From Streptomyces sp. CCM_MD2014 (lineage in GTDB: Bacteria > Actinomycetota > Actinomycetes > Streptomycetales > Streptomycetaceae), in NCBI RefSeq assembly GCF_000772045.1, contig NZ_CP009754.1, positions 806,001-870,000 of the forward strand: a stretch of DNA of 64,000 nucleotides, in the 5' to 3' direction. This document shows, in pieces, positions 56,034 to 64,000 of the stretch. The translations under genes and the position numbers were made by a program. The notes beneath the pieces were generated by a model. It was not told the DNA's origin. It did not search any database and saw nothing but the letters and a program-made list of their open reading frames with translations. The first letter of the stretch is position 1; each line of letters starts with the position of its first letter.

Positions 56034-56774
56034 TCAGTGACAGTGCGCCTGCTGGAGGGACAGATCGAAGATCCAGGTGTGCAGGGCGCTCACGGGGCCC
56101 GCAACCGCGGCGGCGGCCACCGCGCCACGCCCGCCCGGCAGGTCACGCACCTGCACCTCGACGACCCCCGCGCCGTCCGGCAGTGGCACCGCCACCGCGC
56201 CCGCGCCGTCCTCGACGAGCACGTCCACCTCCTCGGGCGGCACCCGCAGTCCGTAGCCCGTCGCGCGCAGCACCGCCTCCTTGCGGGTCCACAGGCTCAG
56301 GAAGAACATCCTCCGTGCGGACGGCGACAGCCGGCGGAGCAACCGCTGTTCCCACTCGGTCAGGGACAGGTGCAGATTCTCGCCGTACGCCACTTCACCG
56401 TCCTGGACGTCGACACCGACCTCGCTGTCCAGCGACACGGCCACCAGCTGTTGTCCGCCTCCGTAGGCGGCGCTGAAGCACACCTCGCGGTCCACCAGAG
56501 CGGGCCGTCCGTGCTCCGAGCGGCAGAACTCGATGTCGACCGGGCTGCGTCCGAGGACCCAGCCGAGCACTCTGCGGGTGAGCGCTCGCGTGCGTAAGAA
56601 GGCCGCTCCGTCACCGACACGGCCCAAGGCCTCCGCCATGTCCCGCTCCTCGTCGGTGACCAGGCCCCGCGCTTCCTCGACGTCCTGGCCGGACGGCCCC
56701 GGCGGGGCTTTGAAGACGTGGAGCTCGCCCGATCTCACCACCAGACCGGAAGGAACCGTGGCCCACCCACCCAT
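56034..56774 (-). CDS. Sfp-type 4'-phosphopantetheinyl transferase
   Basis: 246 residues from ATG 56774 (AGGAG upstream). It transfers phosphopantetheine from CoA to the Ser of carrier domains, activating NRPS T domains and the ACP at the right edge. Motifs: RTRALTRRVLGWVLG, FCRSEHGRPALVDREVCFSA (P1-P2), SEVGVDVQDGE (P3 VGxDxE with the last Glu replaced by Gln) and LWTRKEAVLRATGYGL (P5 W-x-x-K-E). The Glu-to-Gln change affects a metal ligand position in Sfp, but some active family members vary there. It is downstream of the MMPL gene on the same strand (88-bp gap), at the edge of the NRPS genes. Confidence 0.92.
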   Translation of the reverse strand: MGGWATVPSGLVVRSGELHVFKAPPGPSGQDVEEARGLVTDEERDMAEALGRVGDGAAFLRTRALTRRVLGWVLGRSPVDIEFCRSEHGRPALVDREVCFSAAYGGGQQLVAVSLDSEVGVDVQDGEVAYGENLHLSLTEWEQRLLRRLSPSARRMFFLSLWTRKEAVLRATGYGLRVPPEEVDVLVEDGAGAVAVPLPDGAGVVEVQVRDLPGGRGAVAAAAVAGPVSALHTWIFDLSLQQAHCH

Positions 56775-56862
56775 ATCCCTGATCTCCTTAGTTCGCCGGC
56801 CGCCGGGCTGGGGGGAGGGAAGGCCCCGGCAGGACTCCGGCCTTCCCTCCTCGGACATCCGA

Positions 56863-59088
56863 TCAGTCGTGGGAGACGGCTGGAACCTTGCGCATCGACC
56901 GCGGCTCCTTCCATGCCCGTGAACCCAGCAGAGTCAACGCGGCGGGGAGCAGCACACCGCGGATCAAGGTGGCGTCGAGAAGGATGGCGACGGCCAGGCC
57001 CACACCCAGCTGCTTCATCTCGAGGGTGGACAGCGTCGCGAAGACCGCGAACACCGCGACCATGATCACGGCAGCCGTGGTGACCACGCCGGCGGATGTG
57101 AGGATGCCGTGCCTAACCGCCGCATGTGTGGAGCCCCCCAGCTTCACGCCCTCACGAATCCGGCTCAGCACGAATACGTGGTAGTCCATCGACAGGCCGT
57201 ACAGGACAACAAACAGGATAAGCGGAAGCCAGGAAACTACCGCTCCGTTTGAGTCAAAGCCCAGGAGATTCTCGGCCCACTCGTTCTGGAAGACGAGGAC
57301 AAGCACACCGTAAGCGGCCGCAACGGACAGGACGTTGAGCAGTCCGGTCAGCAGCGCGAGCGCCACCGAACGGAACGCGAGCAGCATGATCCCGAGGCAG
57401 AGCAGGGTCACGAAGCCGATCACCAAGGGCAGCCGGTCCTCCAGCGTCTGGGAGAAGTCCGCCGAGAAGGCCGTTTCACCACCGACGGCCCACTTGTCGA
57501 CGTCCGTGTCCGCGAAGGCCTCCGGAGCAAGCTGCGAGCGCAGCAGCGTCAGCGTCTCCTTGGCCTCGGAGCCGCCGGCGTCGCCGTTCACGTGCAGTTC
57601 GAGCCGGGAGACCGTCCCGTCCTCGGAGACGGCGAGGTCGGGCTTCTCGGACTCGGCGAACCTGCCGGTGGCCATCGCCTTCTCGTGCAGCTCGGTCAGT
57701 ACGCCGGCCACCTCGCCGGAGTCGGCCTCGTCCGTCTCGACGGCCACGTCGTGGGAGGTGCCCTCGCTCGGGAAGGCCTCGACCACCCGGTCGTACGTCT
57801 TCATGATCTCGTAGGAACGGGGCAGGTCCTCGTCGCCGGGCATCTTCAGCTTCATGCCGAGCGCGGGCGCGGCCAGGGCCAGCATCGCCACCAGGCCGAC
57901 GGCCAGGCTCGCCCCCGGTGCCTTCAGGACGGGACGAAGCACCGCGGCCCACAGCTTGCTCTCCTTGCCCACGGCGGTGGTGCGCCGCCACAGCAGCGGG
58001 ATCCTCGGCCGGTCGATCTTGTCTCCGAGGCCCGCCAGCGCTGCCGGGAGCACCGTCAGGGAGCCGAGCACGGCCACCAGGACCACCAGGACGGTGCCCA
58101 GGGCCAGCGAGGAGAAGAGCATGCTGCCGGAGAGGAACATGCCGGCCATGGCGATCGCCACGGTCAGACCGGAGACCAGGACGGCCCGCCCCGACGTGGC
58201 CGCCGCGATGCGCAGCGCCGCGTCCGGGGACTTGCCGAGCGCCCGCTCCTCGCGCCGGCGCCGGATGTAGAAGAGCGAGTAGTCGACCCCGACCGCGAGG
58301 CCCATCAGCAGGATCAGACTGGCCTGGTTCTCGTTCACGGGGACCAGGAGTGACGTCACACCGGCCAGGCCGAAGGCGAAGACCACCGAGGTGATGCCGA
58401 GCAGTACCGGAAGTCCGGCGGCGAGCAGTGCGCCGAAAGCCACCAGGAGGATCACCAGCGTCAGCGGCACGCTGATGAACTCCGCCCGCCGGAAGTCGGC
58501 TCCCAGCTGGGTGCTCAGCTCCTTGGTGACTGAACCCTTTCCGAGCTGCTCGACGCGCAGGTCGGGGCGGGCCTCCTGCTCGGCTTCAGTCGCCTCCAGC
58601 ATGGGGCCGACCACGGCCTTGGGCTTCTTCTTCTCGTCGCCGCTGCCCAGCTCCAGGGTGACCGGCAGCAGTACGCTGCGCCCGTCCTCCGAGGAAACGG
58701 GGTCACCGACCCGGGTCACTTCGTTCACCGCGTCGTAACGCTCGCGCAGCGACGCGACCACGGACTCGGCCGTCTGCGCCGGCAGCTCGCCGTTGCGGGC
58801 CTGGATCAGCACGTTCTCGACGCCGTCGTCGGCGAAGTCGGCACCGTCCAGCATCCGTTCCGCGACCGCGGCCTGCCCGGTCAGGTTGTCGGCGTCCTCC
58901 TGGTCCTGGATACCTGTGACCATGCTTGCCGCATACGCCAGGACCACCGCCACGATCCACAGGAGAATGGTGCTCTTGCGGTGCGCCATGCTCCACGCGG
59001 CCGTGCGCTCCACGAACCCGCGTGGGGGCGGCGCCCCCGAGGTTTCGGGGCGGGCGTGGGGGGTGTCCTTCTCTTCGGTGACTGACAT
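56863..59088 (-). CDS. MMPL/RND-family exporter
   Basis: 741-residue membrane protein with the MMPL layout: an N-terminal helix (STILLWIVAVVLAYAASMV), a periplasmic-side domain (~60-190), a block of five to six helices (~200-350, including LLVAFGALLAAGLPVLLGI and GLAVGVDYSLFYIRRRREE, the conserved GVDYSLF motif), a second soluble domain (~410-550) and a second helix block (~550-715, with LYGLSMDYHVFVLSRIREG). RND/MMPL pumps move lipids, siderophores or antibiotics using the proton gradient. ATG 59088 follows GAGGAG. It may export the cluster product or give resistance, or belong to the divergent two-component system; no choice can be made from sequence. Confidence 0.94.
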   Translation of the reverse strand: MSVTEEKDTPHARPETSGAPPPRGFVERTAAWSMAHRKSTILLWIVAVVLAYAASMVTGIQDQEDADNLTGQAAVAERMLDGADFADDGVENVLIQARNGELPAQTAESVVASLRERYDAVNEVTRVGDPVSSEDGRSVLLPVTLELGSGDEKKKPKAVVGPMLEATEAEQEARPDLRVEQLGKGSVTKELSTQLGADFRRAEFISVPLTLVILLVAFGALLAAGLPVLLGITSVVFAFGLAGVTSLLVPVNENQASLILLMGLAVGVDYSLFYIRRRREERALGKSPDAALRIAAATSGRAVLVSGLTVAIAMAGMFLSGSMLFSSLALGTVLVVLVAVLGSLTVLPAALAGLGDKIDRPRIPLLWRRTTAVGKESKLWAAVLRPVLKAPGASLAVGLVAMLALAAPALGMKLKMPGDEDLPRSYEIMKTYDRVVEAFPSEGTSHDVAVETDEADSGEVAGVLTELHEKAMATGRFAESEKPDLAVSEDGTVSRLELHVNGDAGGSEAKETLTLLRSQLAPEAFADTDVDKWAVGGETAFSADFSQTLEDRLPLVIGFVTLLCLGIMLLAFRSVALALLTGLLNVLSVAAAYGVLVLVFQNEWAENLLGFDSNGAVVSWLPLILFVVLYGLSMDYHVFVLSRIREGVKLGGSTHAAVRHGILTSAGVVTTAAVIMVAVFAVFATLSTLEMKQLGVGLAVAILLDATLIRGVLLPAALTLLGSRAWKEPRSMRKVPAVSHD

Positions 59089-59270
59089 CGTCAGAGCTCC
59101 TCGTCAAGGGGTACGCCGTGACGCTACGCAGCGGTGCGGCCGCTGTCGGGCGTGCGACCACCCGTGGACGGGTAGTGCTGCCACTACCTCGAAAGGGCGC
59201 GTCTGCACGCTCGGAGCGGCGCGGCCCCCTGCCTAAGATCCTGTCCAGTCGATCTGAATCGGAGGGCGTC

Positions 59271-60545
59271 ATGCGGCTGAGGCCACCGCGCATTCGAGTC
59301 GCCCTGTACCGCGTCGCACGGGGCCTGCTCTCGAGGAACACTCGCGACGACCTGTTGCAGCTGCTGACCACGCTCGCGATGTCGCCGCTGTACGTCGTTC
59401 CCATCGTGCTGTTCACGCTCGGGGCCGCCCTGACCCCGCTGCTCCTGCTGGGGCTGCCGCTGGTGCCCCTGGCCATGAAGCTGGCGTCCTGGATCGCCAG
59501 GCTCGATCGCGAACGCCTGTACATCCTGCGGGACTTCACCATCGACACGCCGGTCGTCACGACGGGCAAGGGCTGGAAGGACCGCCTGGAGCGGCTCTTC
59601 GGTCAACGCGCCTGGCGCGAGCTGGGCTTCACCGCCGTCATGTCGCTGTGGGGACTCGGCGCGGGCGGTCTGGTGATGATGGTGCTCGCGGCCGGCCTGC
59701 TGCTCGCCCTGCTGCCCTTCGTCGGCCCGCTCATGCCGGACGGTTCCTCCCTGCTCGGTCTGGACGTGGCGACCCTGCCCGGTGCGGCGGTCGGCGGCGT
59801 CGTCGGGCTCGCGCTGCTCACCGCCGGGCTGTGGCTCGGCGGGCCGCTCGCCCGTACCGAGTCCGCCCTGGTCACCCGGATGCTCGGAGCCAACCGCGTC
59901 GACCACCTCGTACGCCGGATGCTGGACCTCGAGGACAGCCGCTCGCGGATGGTGGACGCCGCGGAGCTGGAGCGTCAGCGCATCGAACGCGACCTGCACG
60001 ACGGAGCCCAGCAGCGGCTGCTCTCGGTGGCCATGAGTCTGGGCCGCGCGAAGTCCCGCTTCGCACGGGATCCGGAGAAGGCCCAGGCGCTCGTGATGGC
60101 CGCGCACGAGGAGGCCAAGGCCGCCATGCAGGAGCTGCGGGACGTCACGCGCGGCCTGCACCCGGCGATCCTCACCGAGCAGGGCATCGAGCCTGCCCTG
60201 ACCACCATCGCGGCGCGCTGCCCGATCCCGGTGGACCTGTCCGTCCAGCTTTCGCAGCGCCCCAGTCCGCGGGCCGAGGCCGTCGCCTACTACGTCGTCT
60301 CCGAGCTGCTCACCAACATCGCCAAGCACGCCGCGGCCGACCGGGCCGCCGTCACCGTCCTGCGTGATGAGAACCTGTTGCGGCTCACCGTCACCGACGA
60401 CGGAATCGGCGGCGCCGACCCCGCCCGGGGGTCGGGCCTCAGCGGGCTGCGGGACCGCGTCCGGGCGGTCGACGGACACCTCACGCTCTCCAGCCCCGTC
60501 GGCGGACCCACCGTCGTCGACGTCACACTGCCCTGGAGGGCCTAG
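59271..60545 (+). CDS. NarL-type sensor histidine kinase with N-terminal membrane sensor
   Basis: 424 residues from ATG 59271 (GGAGGG upstream). The N-terminal ~210 residues hold about four membrane helices (MSPLYVVPIVLFTLGAALTP, LLLLGLPLVPLAMKLA, MSLWGLGAGGLVMMVLAAGL, GGVVGLALLTAGLWLGG), the layout of the putative sensor domain in Streptomyces kinases. HisKA_3: ELERQRIERDLHDGAQQRLL (phospho-His in RDLHDG). ATPase: SELLTNIAKHA (N box) and TDDGIGGADPARGSGLSGLRDRV (G boxes). It should phosphorylate the response regulator 5 bp downstream. The signal is unknown; the short extracytoplasmic loops point to a membrane-derived stimulus. Divergent from the MMPL gene. Confidence 0.93.
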   Translation: MRLRPPRIRVALYRVARGLLSRNTRDDLLQLLTTLAMSPLYVVPIVLFTLGAALTPLLLLGLPLVPLAMKLASWIARLDRERLYILRDFTIDTPVVTTGKGWKDRLERLFGQRAWRELGFTAVMSLWGLGAGGLVMMVLAAGLLLALLPFVGPLMPDGSSLLGLDVATLPGAAVGGVVGLALLTAGLWLGGPLARTESALVTRMLGANRVDHLVRRMLDLEDSRSRMVDAAELERQRIERDLHDGAQQRLLSVAMSLGRAKSRFARDPEKAQALVMAAHEEAKAAMQELRDVTRGLHPAILTEQGIEPALTTIAARCPIPVDLSVQLSQRPSPRAEAVAYYVVSELLTNIAKHAAADRAAVTVLRDENLLRLTVTDDGIGGADPARGSGLSGLRDRVRAVDGHLTLSSPVGGPTVVDVTLPWRA

Positions 60546-60550
60546 CAGAC

Positions 60551-61228
60551 ATGTTGCGCGTCGTGATCGCCGAAGACTCCGTCCTGCTGAGGACTGGCCT
60601 CGCCAAGCTGCTCATGGACGAGGACATCGACGTGGTGGGGCAGGCTGGAGACGGCGACGAACTGCTCGCGCTGGTCGCCGACCTCGCCCCCGACCTGTGC
60701 CTGGTGGACGTACGCATGCCTCCCACGCACACCGACGAGGGGCTGCGCGCCGCTCTTTCGATCCGCGCCACCGACCCGGCCCAACCCGTCCTCGTCCTTT
60801 CCCAGTACGTGGAGGCCCGTTACGCTTCCAAGCTCCTCGCGCACGGCAGCGTGGGCCTCGGATACCTGCTCAAGGACCGCGTCGCCGACGTGGACGAGTT
60901 CGTGGCCACCCTGCACCGCGTCGCGGACGGCGGCACCGCACTCGACGCCGAGGTGATCAGCCAGATCTTCGCGGGCAATCAGAAACAGGACCGTCTCGCA
61001 CCGCTCACCGCGCGTGAGCGGGAGGTGCTCGCCCTGATGGCCGAGGGGCTCAGCAACGGTGGCCTCGCGGCACGCCTGTTCATCACCGAACGCTCCGTCG
61101 AGAAGCACATCCGCTCCATCTTCACCAAGCTCGACCTGCTCCCCGACGACCAGGGCCACCGCCGCGTCCGTGCCGTCCTGCAGTATCTCGACTCCCCTTC
61201 GAACGATCACCCCACCGAACCGCGCTGA
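60551..61228 (+). CDS. LuxR/NarL-family response regulator
   Basis: 225 residues. Receiver domain ~2-120 with acidic E8-D9, phospho-acceptor D53 in LCLVDVRMPP and Lys in GYLLKDRV. LuxR HTH ~155-215 (LTAREREVLALMAEGLSNGG, ERSVEKHIRSIFTKLDL). It follows the kinase by 5 bp and is followed by a DUF4097 gene after 22 bp, making a three-gene operon. The divergent MMPL exporter is a likely target by analogy with similar arrangements. Confidence 0.94.
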   Translation: MLRVVIAEDSVLLRTGLAKLLMDEDIDVVGQAGDGDELLALVADLAPDLCLVDVRMPPTHTDEGLRAALSIRATDPAQPVLVLSQYVEARYASKLLAHGSVGLGYLLKDRVADVDEFVATLHRVADGGTALDAEVISQIFAGNQKQDRLAPLTAREREVLALMAEGLSNGGLAARLFITERSVEKHIRSIFTKLDLLPDDQGHRRVRAVLQYLDSPSNDHPTEPR

Positions 61229-61250
61229 CCACCGGATACGGGAGTAAGAC

Positions 61251-62075
61251 ATGCACCAGACCCTCAGCTCGACCGGTTCGGCACCACCGCTTCGGGGGCC
61301 CTCCCGGCGCCCCCGCGTGCGGCGCGTCCTCCGCCTCCTCGCGATCCTCACCGGCATCACGCTCGTCGGCGGAGCGGCGTGGTACATGCTGTTGTTCCTG
61401 GTCACCCGTTCGGACACGGACACCGCGGCGATCGACGAGTCGGTGCGGACGGTGGAGGTGGCGATCGACAGCGGCGACGTTCGGATCGACGTGGCCGGGC
61501 AGGGCGAGAAGACGGAGCTGCACAAGAAGCTGACGAAGTCGCTGCGCTCCCCCGACGAGAAGATCGAGCAGGACGGAGACACCCTGCGCATCACCACCAC
61601 GTGCGGGGAGGGCATGGGCAAGTGCGGGTCGGACTACTCCTTGACGGTGCCGGCCGGCACCCGGGTCGAGGTCGGGACACGGCTCGGCGACGTGTCCGTG
61701 GCGGGCGTGCGGGCGTCGGTGGAGGCACGCACCCGGATCGGCGACGTCCGCGTCGAGCACGTGATCGGCGACCGGATCGTCGCCTCCAGCAAGACCGGCG
61801 CCGTCACGCTCAGGGACGTCGACTTCGACAGCGCCGAGGCCCGATCGGAGACGGGTGCCGTCCGGGTCGAAGACATCGAGCCGTTCAAGAGGCTCGAGGC
61901 CGTCAGCAAGTTGGGGGACGTGGAGCTGCACCTCCCGTCTGCCGCGGGCCCGTTCGCGGTGGACGCCCTCACGGAGATCGGCGACCGGAAGGTCGACGTG
62001 GAGGTGGACACCTCCTCGTCCACGGTGGTGGAGGCCCGCACGAAGATCGGTGACGTGACGCTGCGCAACGACTGA
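61251..62075 (+). CDS. Membrane-anchored DUF4097 protein
   Basis: 274 residues. A short basic, Pro-rich N-terminus is followed by one membrane helix (residues ~23-48, VLRLLAILTGITLVGGAAWYMLLFLV). The outer part is a beta-repeat domain of the DUF4097 type with units such as DSGDVRIDVAG, TRLGDVSVAGVRA, TRIGDVRVEHVIG, SKTGAVTLRDVD, SETGAVRVEDIE, TEIGDRKVDVEVD and TKIGDVTLRND. It is related in fold to the lipoprotein at 25.7 kb but anchored differently. Co-transcribed with the kinase and regulator, it may be a target or accessory sensor. Function unknown. Confidence 0.88.
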   Translation: MHQTLSSTGSAPPLRGPSRRPRVRRVLRLLAILTGITLVGGAAWYMLLFLVTRSDTDTAAIDESVRTVEVAIDSGDVRIDVAGQGEKTELHKKLTKSLRSPDEKIEQDGDTLRITTTCGEGMGKCGSDYSLTVPAGTRVEVGTRLGDVSVAGVRASVEARTRIGDVRVEHVIGDRIVASSKTGAVTLRDVDFDSAEARSETGAVRVEDIEPFKRLEAVSKLGDVELHLPSAAGPFAVDALTEIGDRKVDVEVDTSSSTVVEARTKIGDVTLRND

Positions 62076-62090
62076 CAGCGGTCGACGCCG

Positions 62091-62126
62091 AGGCACCGCC
62101 CGGGAGTGCTTTCCCGGGCGGTGCCT
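62091..62126. terminator. Bidirectional terminator hairpin
   Basis: AGGCACCGCCCGGGA pairs perfectly with TCCCGGGCGGTGCCT around a 6-nt loop between the convergent DUF4097 and aldehyde dehydrogenase genes. Confidence 0.88.
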
Positions 62127-62146
62127 CCGTGTCGTCCGCGGGACGT

Positions 62147-63676
62147 TCAGGGGAGCCGGAAGCCGAAGTCCGCTTCGATGTCCTGGACGTCCATCTGAGC
62201 GCGCTGCAAGGTCCCCGCGTAGTCCCAGTTCATCGACTGCCACGCGGTGAACTGGTCGATGACCCAGATGCCCGACTGCCTGCTGCCGTTCCCGGACAGA
62301 CCGTTGCCGCCGAACGGCAGATGCGCCTCCGCGCCCACCGTCGAGTTGTTCACGCTGACCATTCCGGCCGAGCAGCGCTCGCCGAAGGAGAACGCCGTCC
62401 GCGCCGACCCCGTGTATATGGCCGCCGACAGTCCGTACCCGTGTCCGTTGGCGAGCGCCACGGCCTCGTCGAACGTGTCGTACGCCATGACCGACACGAG
62501 CGGGCCGAAGGTCTCGGTCCGGTACAGCTCGTCGTCCGGCCGCACCCCGGCCACGATGGTCGGGTGTGCGAACACTCCGGCGTCCGGGTCGCCCACGAAG
62601 CCCTTGCGCGGGCTTGCGGAGGTGATGCGGCCGGTGTCACTGGATCCCGACAGGCCGTGGTGGGGCCGTACGAGTTCCAGGGAGCCGAGGAAGTTCTCCA
62701 GGTAGCCCTCGCCGATGAGCGGGCCGTAGAAGACCTCGTCCCGTCGGGGGTCCCCGACGACCAGAGCCTCCACGGCCGCGCCGAAGCGGGCGAGGAACTC
62801 GTCGTGCACGTCACGGTGGGCGATGACGGCCCCGAGCGAGGTACAGCGCTGCCCCGCGGTGGCGAAGCCGCTGAACACGGCTCCCTGAACGGCAAGTTCG
62901 AGGTCCGCGTCGTCCGTGACTACGAGGGGGTTCTTGCCCCCGAGCTCCAGGCACGGGGACTGCAGGTGCCGCCCCGCGAGCTCGCTCACCCGGCGTCCGG
63001 CCGCCGTCGAGCCGGTGAAGCCGACCTTCTGGACCAGCCCCTCGGTCAGAGCCCGTTCGAGTCCGGCGTACGTCGTCTCGCCGTCGGCGTGCACCAGACG
63101 CAGGACGTCCTTCGGGACCCCGCCCGCGCGGAACAGCGCGGCGAGCGCCTCCGCGACGGCGACCGCGGACTCCGACGGCTTCCACACCACGGTGTTGCCG
63201 CAGAGCAGCGCCGGTACGAGGTACCAGGCGGGCACCGCGGCGGGGAAGTTCGCGGCGGTGATCACCGCGGCGGTGCCCAGGGGTCTGCGGTAGGTGAAGA
63301 GCTGCTTGTCGGGCATCTCGCTGGGCACGGTCTGGCCGTACAGCCGCCGTCCCTCGCCGAGGAAGAAGTCGCAGGTGTCGATGACCTCCTGGACCTCCCC
63401 CAGGGACTCTCCGTAGGGCTTGCCGACTTCCCGGGTGATCAGCGCGGCGAGCGCCTCCTTGTTGTCCGCGACGAGCCGGCCCACGTTCTGCGCCACCCGC
63501 CCACGGAGCGGCGCCGGCCACGAGGCCCACGCCCGCTGTGCTTCGTGGGCGGCACGTGCGGCCTCGACCACGCCGTCCGCGTCGCTCAGCATCCGCTCCG
63601 CGACGATGTCCTCGAGCTCGGCCGGATTGCGCGACACGGTCAGCCGCTCGCCGCCCGCCTTCTTCAACTCTGCCAC
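62147..63676 (-). CDS. NAD(P)-dependent aldehyde dehydrogenase
   Basis: 509 residues, start GTG 63676 with GGGAGGG upstream. ALDH superfamily: cofactor motif ITAANFPAAVPAWYLVPALL and VVWKPSE, FTGSTAAGRRVSELAG, the catalytic Glu in CLELGGKNPLVV, the catalytic Cys in TAGQRCTSLG, and YRTETFGPLVSVMAY near the C-terminus. It oxidises an aldehyde to the acid. In a cluster with lysine 6-aminotransferase it could convert aminoadipate semialdehyde to L-2-aminoadipate, the job of piperideine-6-carboxylate dehydrogenase, but I cannot place it in that subfamily by eye. The carrier protein gene lies 69 bp upstream on the same strand, so an ACP-linked aldehyde is another option. Confidence 0.9.
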   Translation of the reverse strand: MAELKKAGGERLTVSRNPAELEDIVAERMLSDADGVVEAARAAHEAQRAWASWPAPLRGRVAQNVGRLVADNKEALAALITREVGKPYGESLGEVQEVIDTCDFFLGEGRRLYGQTVPSEMPDKQLFTYRRPLGTAAVITAANFPAAVPAWYLVPALLCGNTVVWKPSESAVAVAEALAALFRAGGVPKDVLRLVHADGETTYAGLERALTEGLVQKVGFTGSTAAGRRVSELAGRHLQSPCLELGGKNPLVVTDDADLELAVQGAVFSGFATAGQRCTSLGAVIAHRDVHDEFLARFGAAVEALVVGDPRRDEVFYGPLIGEGYLENFLGSLELVRPHHGLSGSSDTGRITSASPRKGFVGDPDAGVFAHPTIVAGVRPDDELYRTETFGPLVSVMAYDTFDEAVALANGHGYGLSAAIYTGSARTAFSFGERCSAGMVSVNNSTVGAEAHLPFGGNGLSGNGSRQSGIWVIDQFTAWQSMNWDYAGTLQRAQMDVQDIEADFGFRLP

Positions 63677-63745
63677 GTCGGAAAGCCCTCCCCCTCGGGT
63701 GTTGCCGTCGGTTCTCGTGCAGGTGTCGTCACGGGTGCCGTGCCA

Positions 63746-64000
63746 TCAGGCCGTCCCCGCCTGATCCCGGCCCTCCAGCAGGAACTTGGCGAGTTGGGCG
63801 ATCGTCGGGTGGTCCCACACGGCCGTGGGCTCCACCTGGACGCCGAGCCAGTCCTCCACATCGGCGGTGAACGCCACGACGGCGACGGAGTCCAGGCCGT
63901 ACTCGCCCAGTTCCTGGTGCGGGTCGACTGCCTCCTCCAGGTCGGGCACGTACTCACCGACACGGGCGATGAGCCAGTTCTCCAGTTCCTCAAGGGTGAT
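63746..64000 (-). CDS. Acyl/peptidyl carrier protein (5' end outside window)
   Basis: At least 84 residues; the start lies beyond the right edge. The visible part is a complete carrier fold: TLEELENWLIARVGEYV, acidic loop DPHQELGEYGLDSVAVV with the phosphopantetheine Ser in GLDSV, then VWDHPTIAQLAKFLLEG. It may be free-standing or the C-terminus of a larger protein. The PPTase at 56.0 kb could activate it. It may carry an acyl or precursor group for the NRPS starter C domain or for the neighbouring aldehyde dehydrogenase. Confidence 0.85.
   Translation of the reverse strand: MTLEELENWLIARVGEYVPDLEEAVDPHQELGEYGLDSVAVVAFTADVEDWLGVQVEPTAVWDHPTIAQLAKFLLEGRDQAGTA

Noticed and set aside
30834..63676. 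Beta-lactam (ACV) pathway suggested by lysine 6-aminotransferase plus an aldehyde dehydrogenase
   Set aside because: There is no isopenicillin N synthase, and the NRPS layout (five modules over three proteins, E domain in module 2, no terminal thioesterase) is not that of ACV synthetase.

Overview
The window is very GC-rich, uses GTG starts freely, and carries a streptothricin acetyltransferase, secreted phospholipase A2, MbtH protein and large NRPS genes. It is almost certainly a Streptomyces (or close relative) chromosome. All calls were made by reading the sequence; no database search was run.

Region 1, about 1-17.7 kb, is a hypoxia/dormancy island of the DevR (DosR/OsdR) type. It holds a DevS-like sensor kinase (cut by the left edge), the DevR-like regulator, pyruvate formate-lyase with its activase, two tandem-USP proteins, PPDK, a small HPF/RaiA-like protein, a CBS-BON protein, bifunctional AdhE, a STAS protein and phosphoketolase. 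Similar palindromes (core GGG-A/C-C, spacer, G-G/T-CCC) lie upstream of most of these units, including devR itself, and look like DevR binding sites. A frameshifted, 5'-truncated gap remnant and a broken carbamate kinase (arcC) gene suggest that parts of the island are decaying.

Region 2, about 17.8-25.6 kb, is gene-poor and scrambled. Two direct copies of a 135-bp sequence, each containing the promoter-proximal end and first ten codons of panD, flank 3 kb with a streptothricin acetyltransferase and a chimeric transposase remnant. Beyond are an FKBP-type isomerase, a short SMI1/KNR4-type protein, and a TetR gene divergent from a TIM-barrel-like protein across four 16-bp iterons. A 43-bp perfect palindrome then abuts half of an IS701-like transposase.

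Region 3, about 25.7-27.1 kb, has a DUF4097-type lipoprotein and a secreted phospholipase A2 that converge on a perfect terminator hairpin.

Region 4, about 27.2 kb to the right edge, is a nonribosomal peptide cluster. A minus-strand operon runs from a promoter/operator near 54.4 kb down to about 27.3 kb. Its genes are NRPS-1 (C-A-T-C-A-T-E-C), a SyrP/TauD-like hydroxylase, NRPS-2 (degenerate C-A-T), NRPS-3 (C-A-T-C-A-T), a cyclic-peptide-type ABC exporter, MbtH, lysine 6-aminotransferase, a type II thioesterase, an FAD amine oxidase, a secreted trypsin-like protease and a degenerate PPTase-like protein. The assembly line has five A domains and no thioesterase domain. Divergent from it is an XRE-TPR regulator. 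To its right are a Sfp-type PPTase, an MMPL exporter, a two-component system with a DUF4097 protein, an aldehyde dehydrogenase and a carrier protein cut by the right edge. The working model is a hydroxylated pentapeptide that may contain a lysine-derived residue, possibly N-acylated, and exported by the ABC and/or MMPL pump. The release step and the product are unknown.
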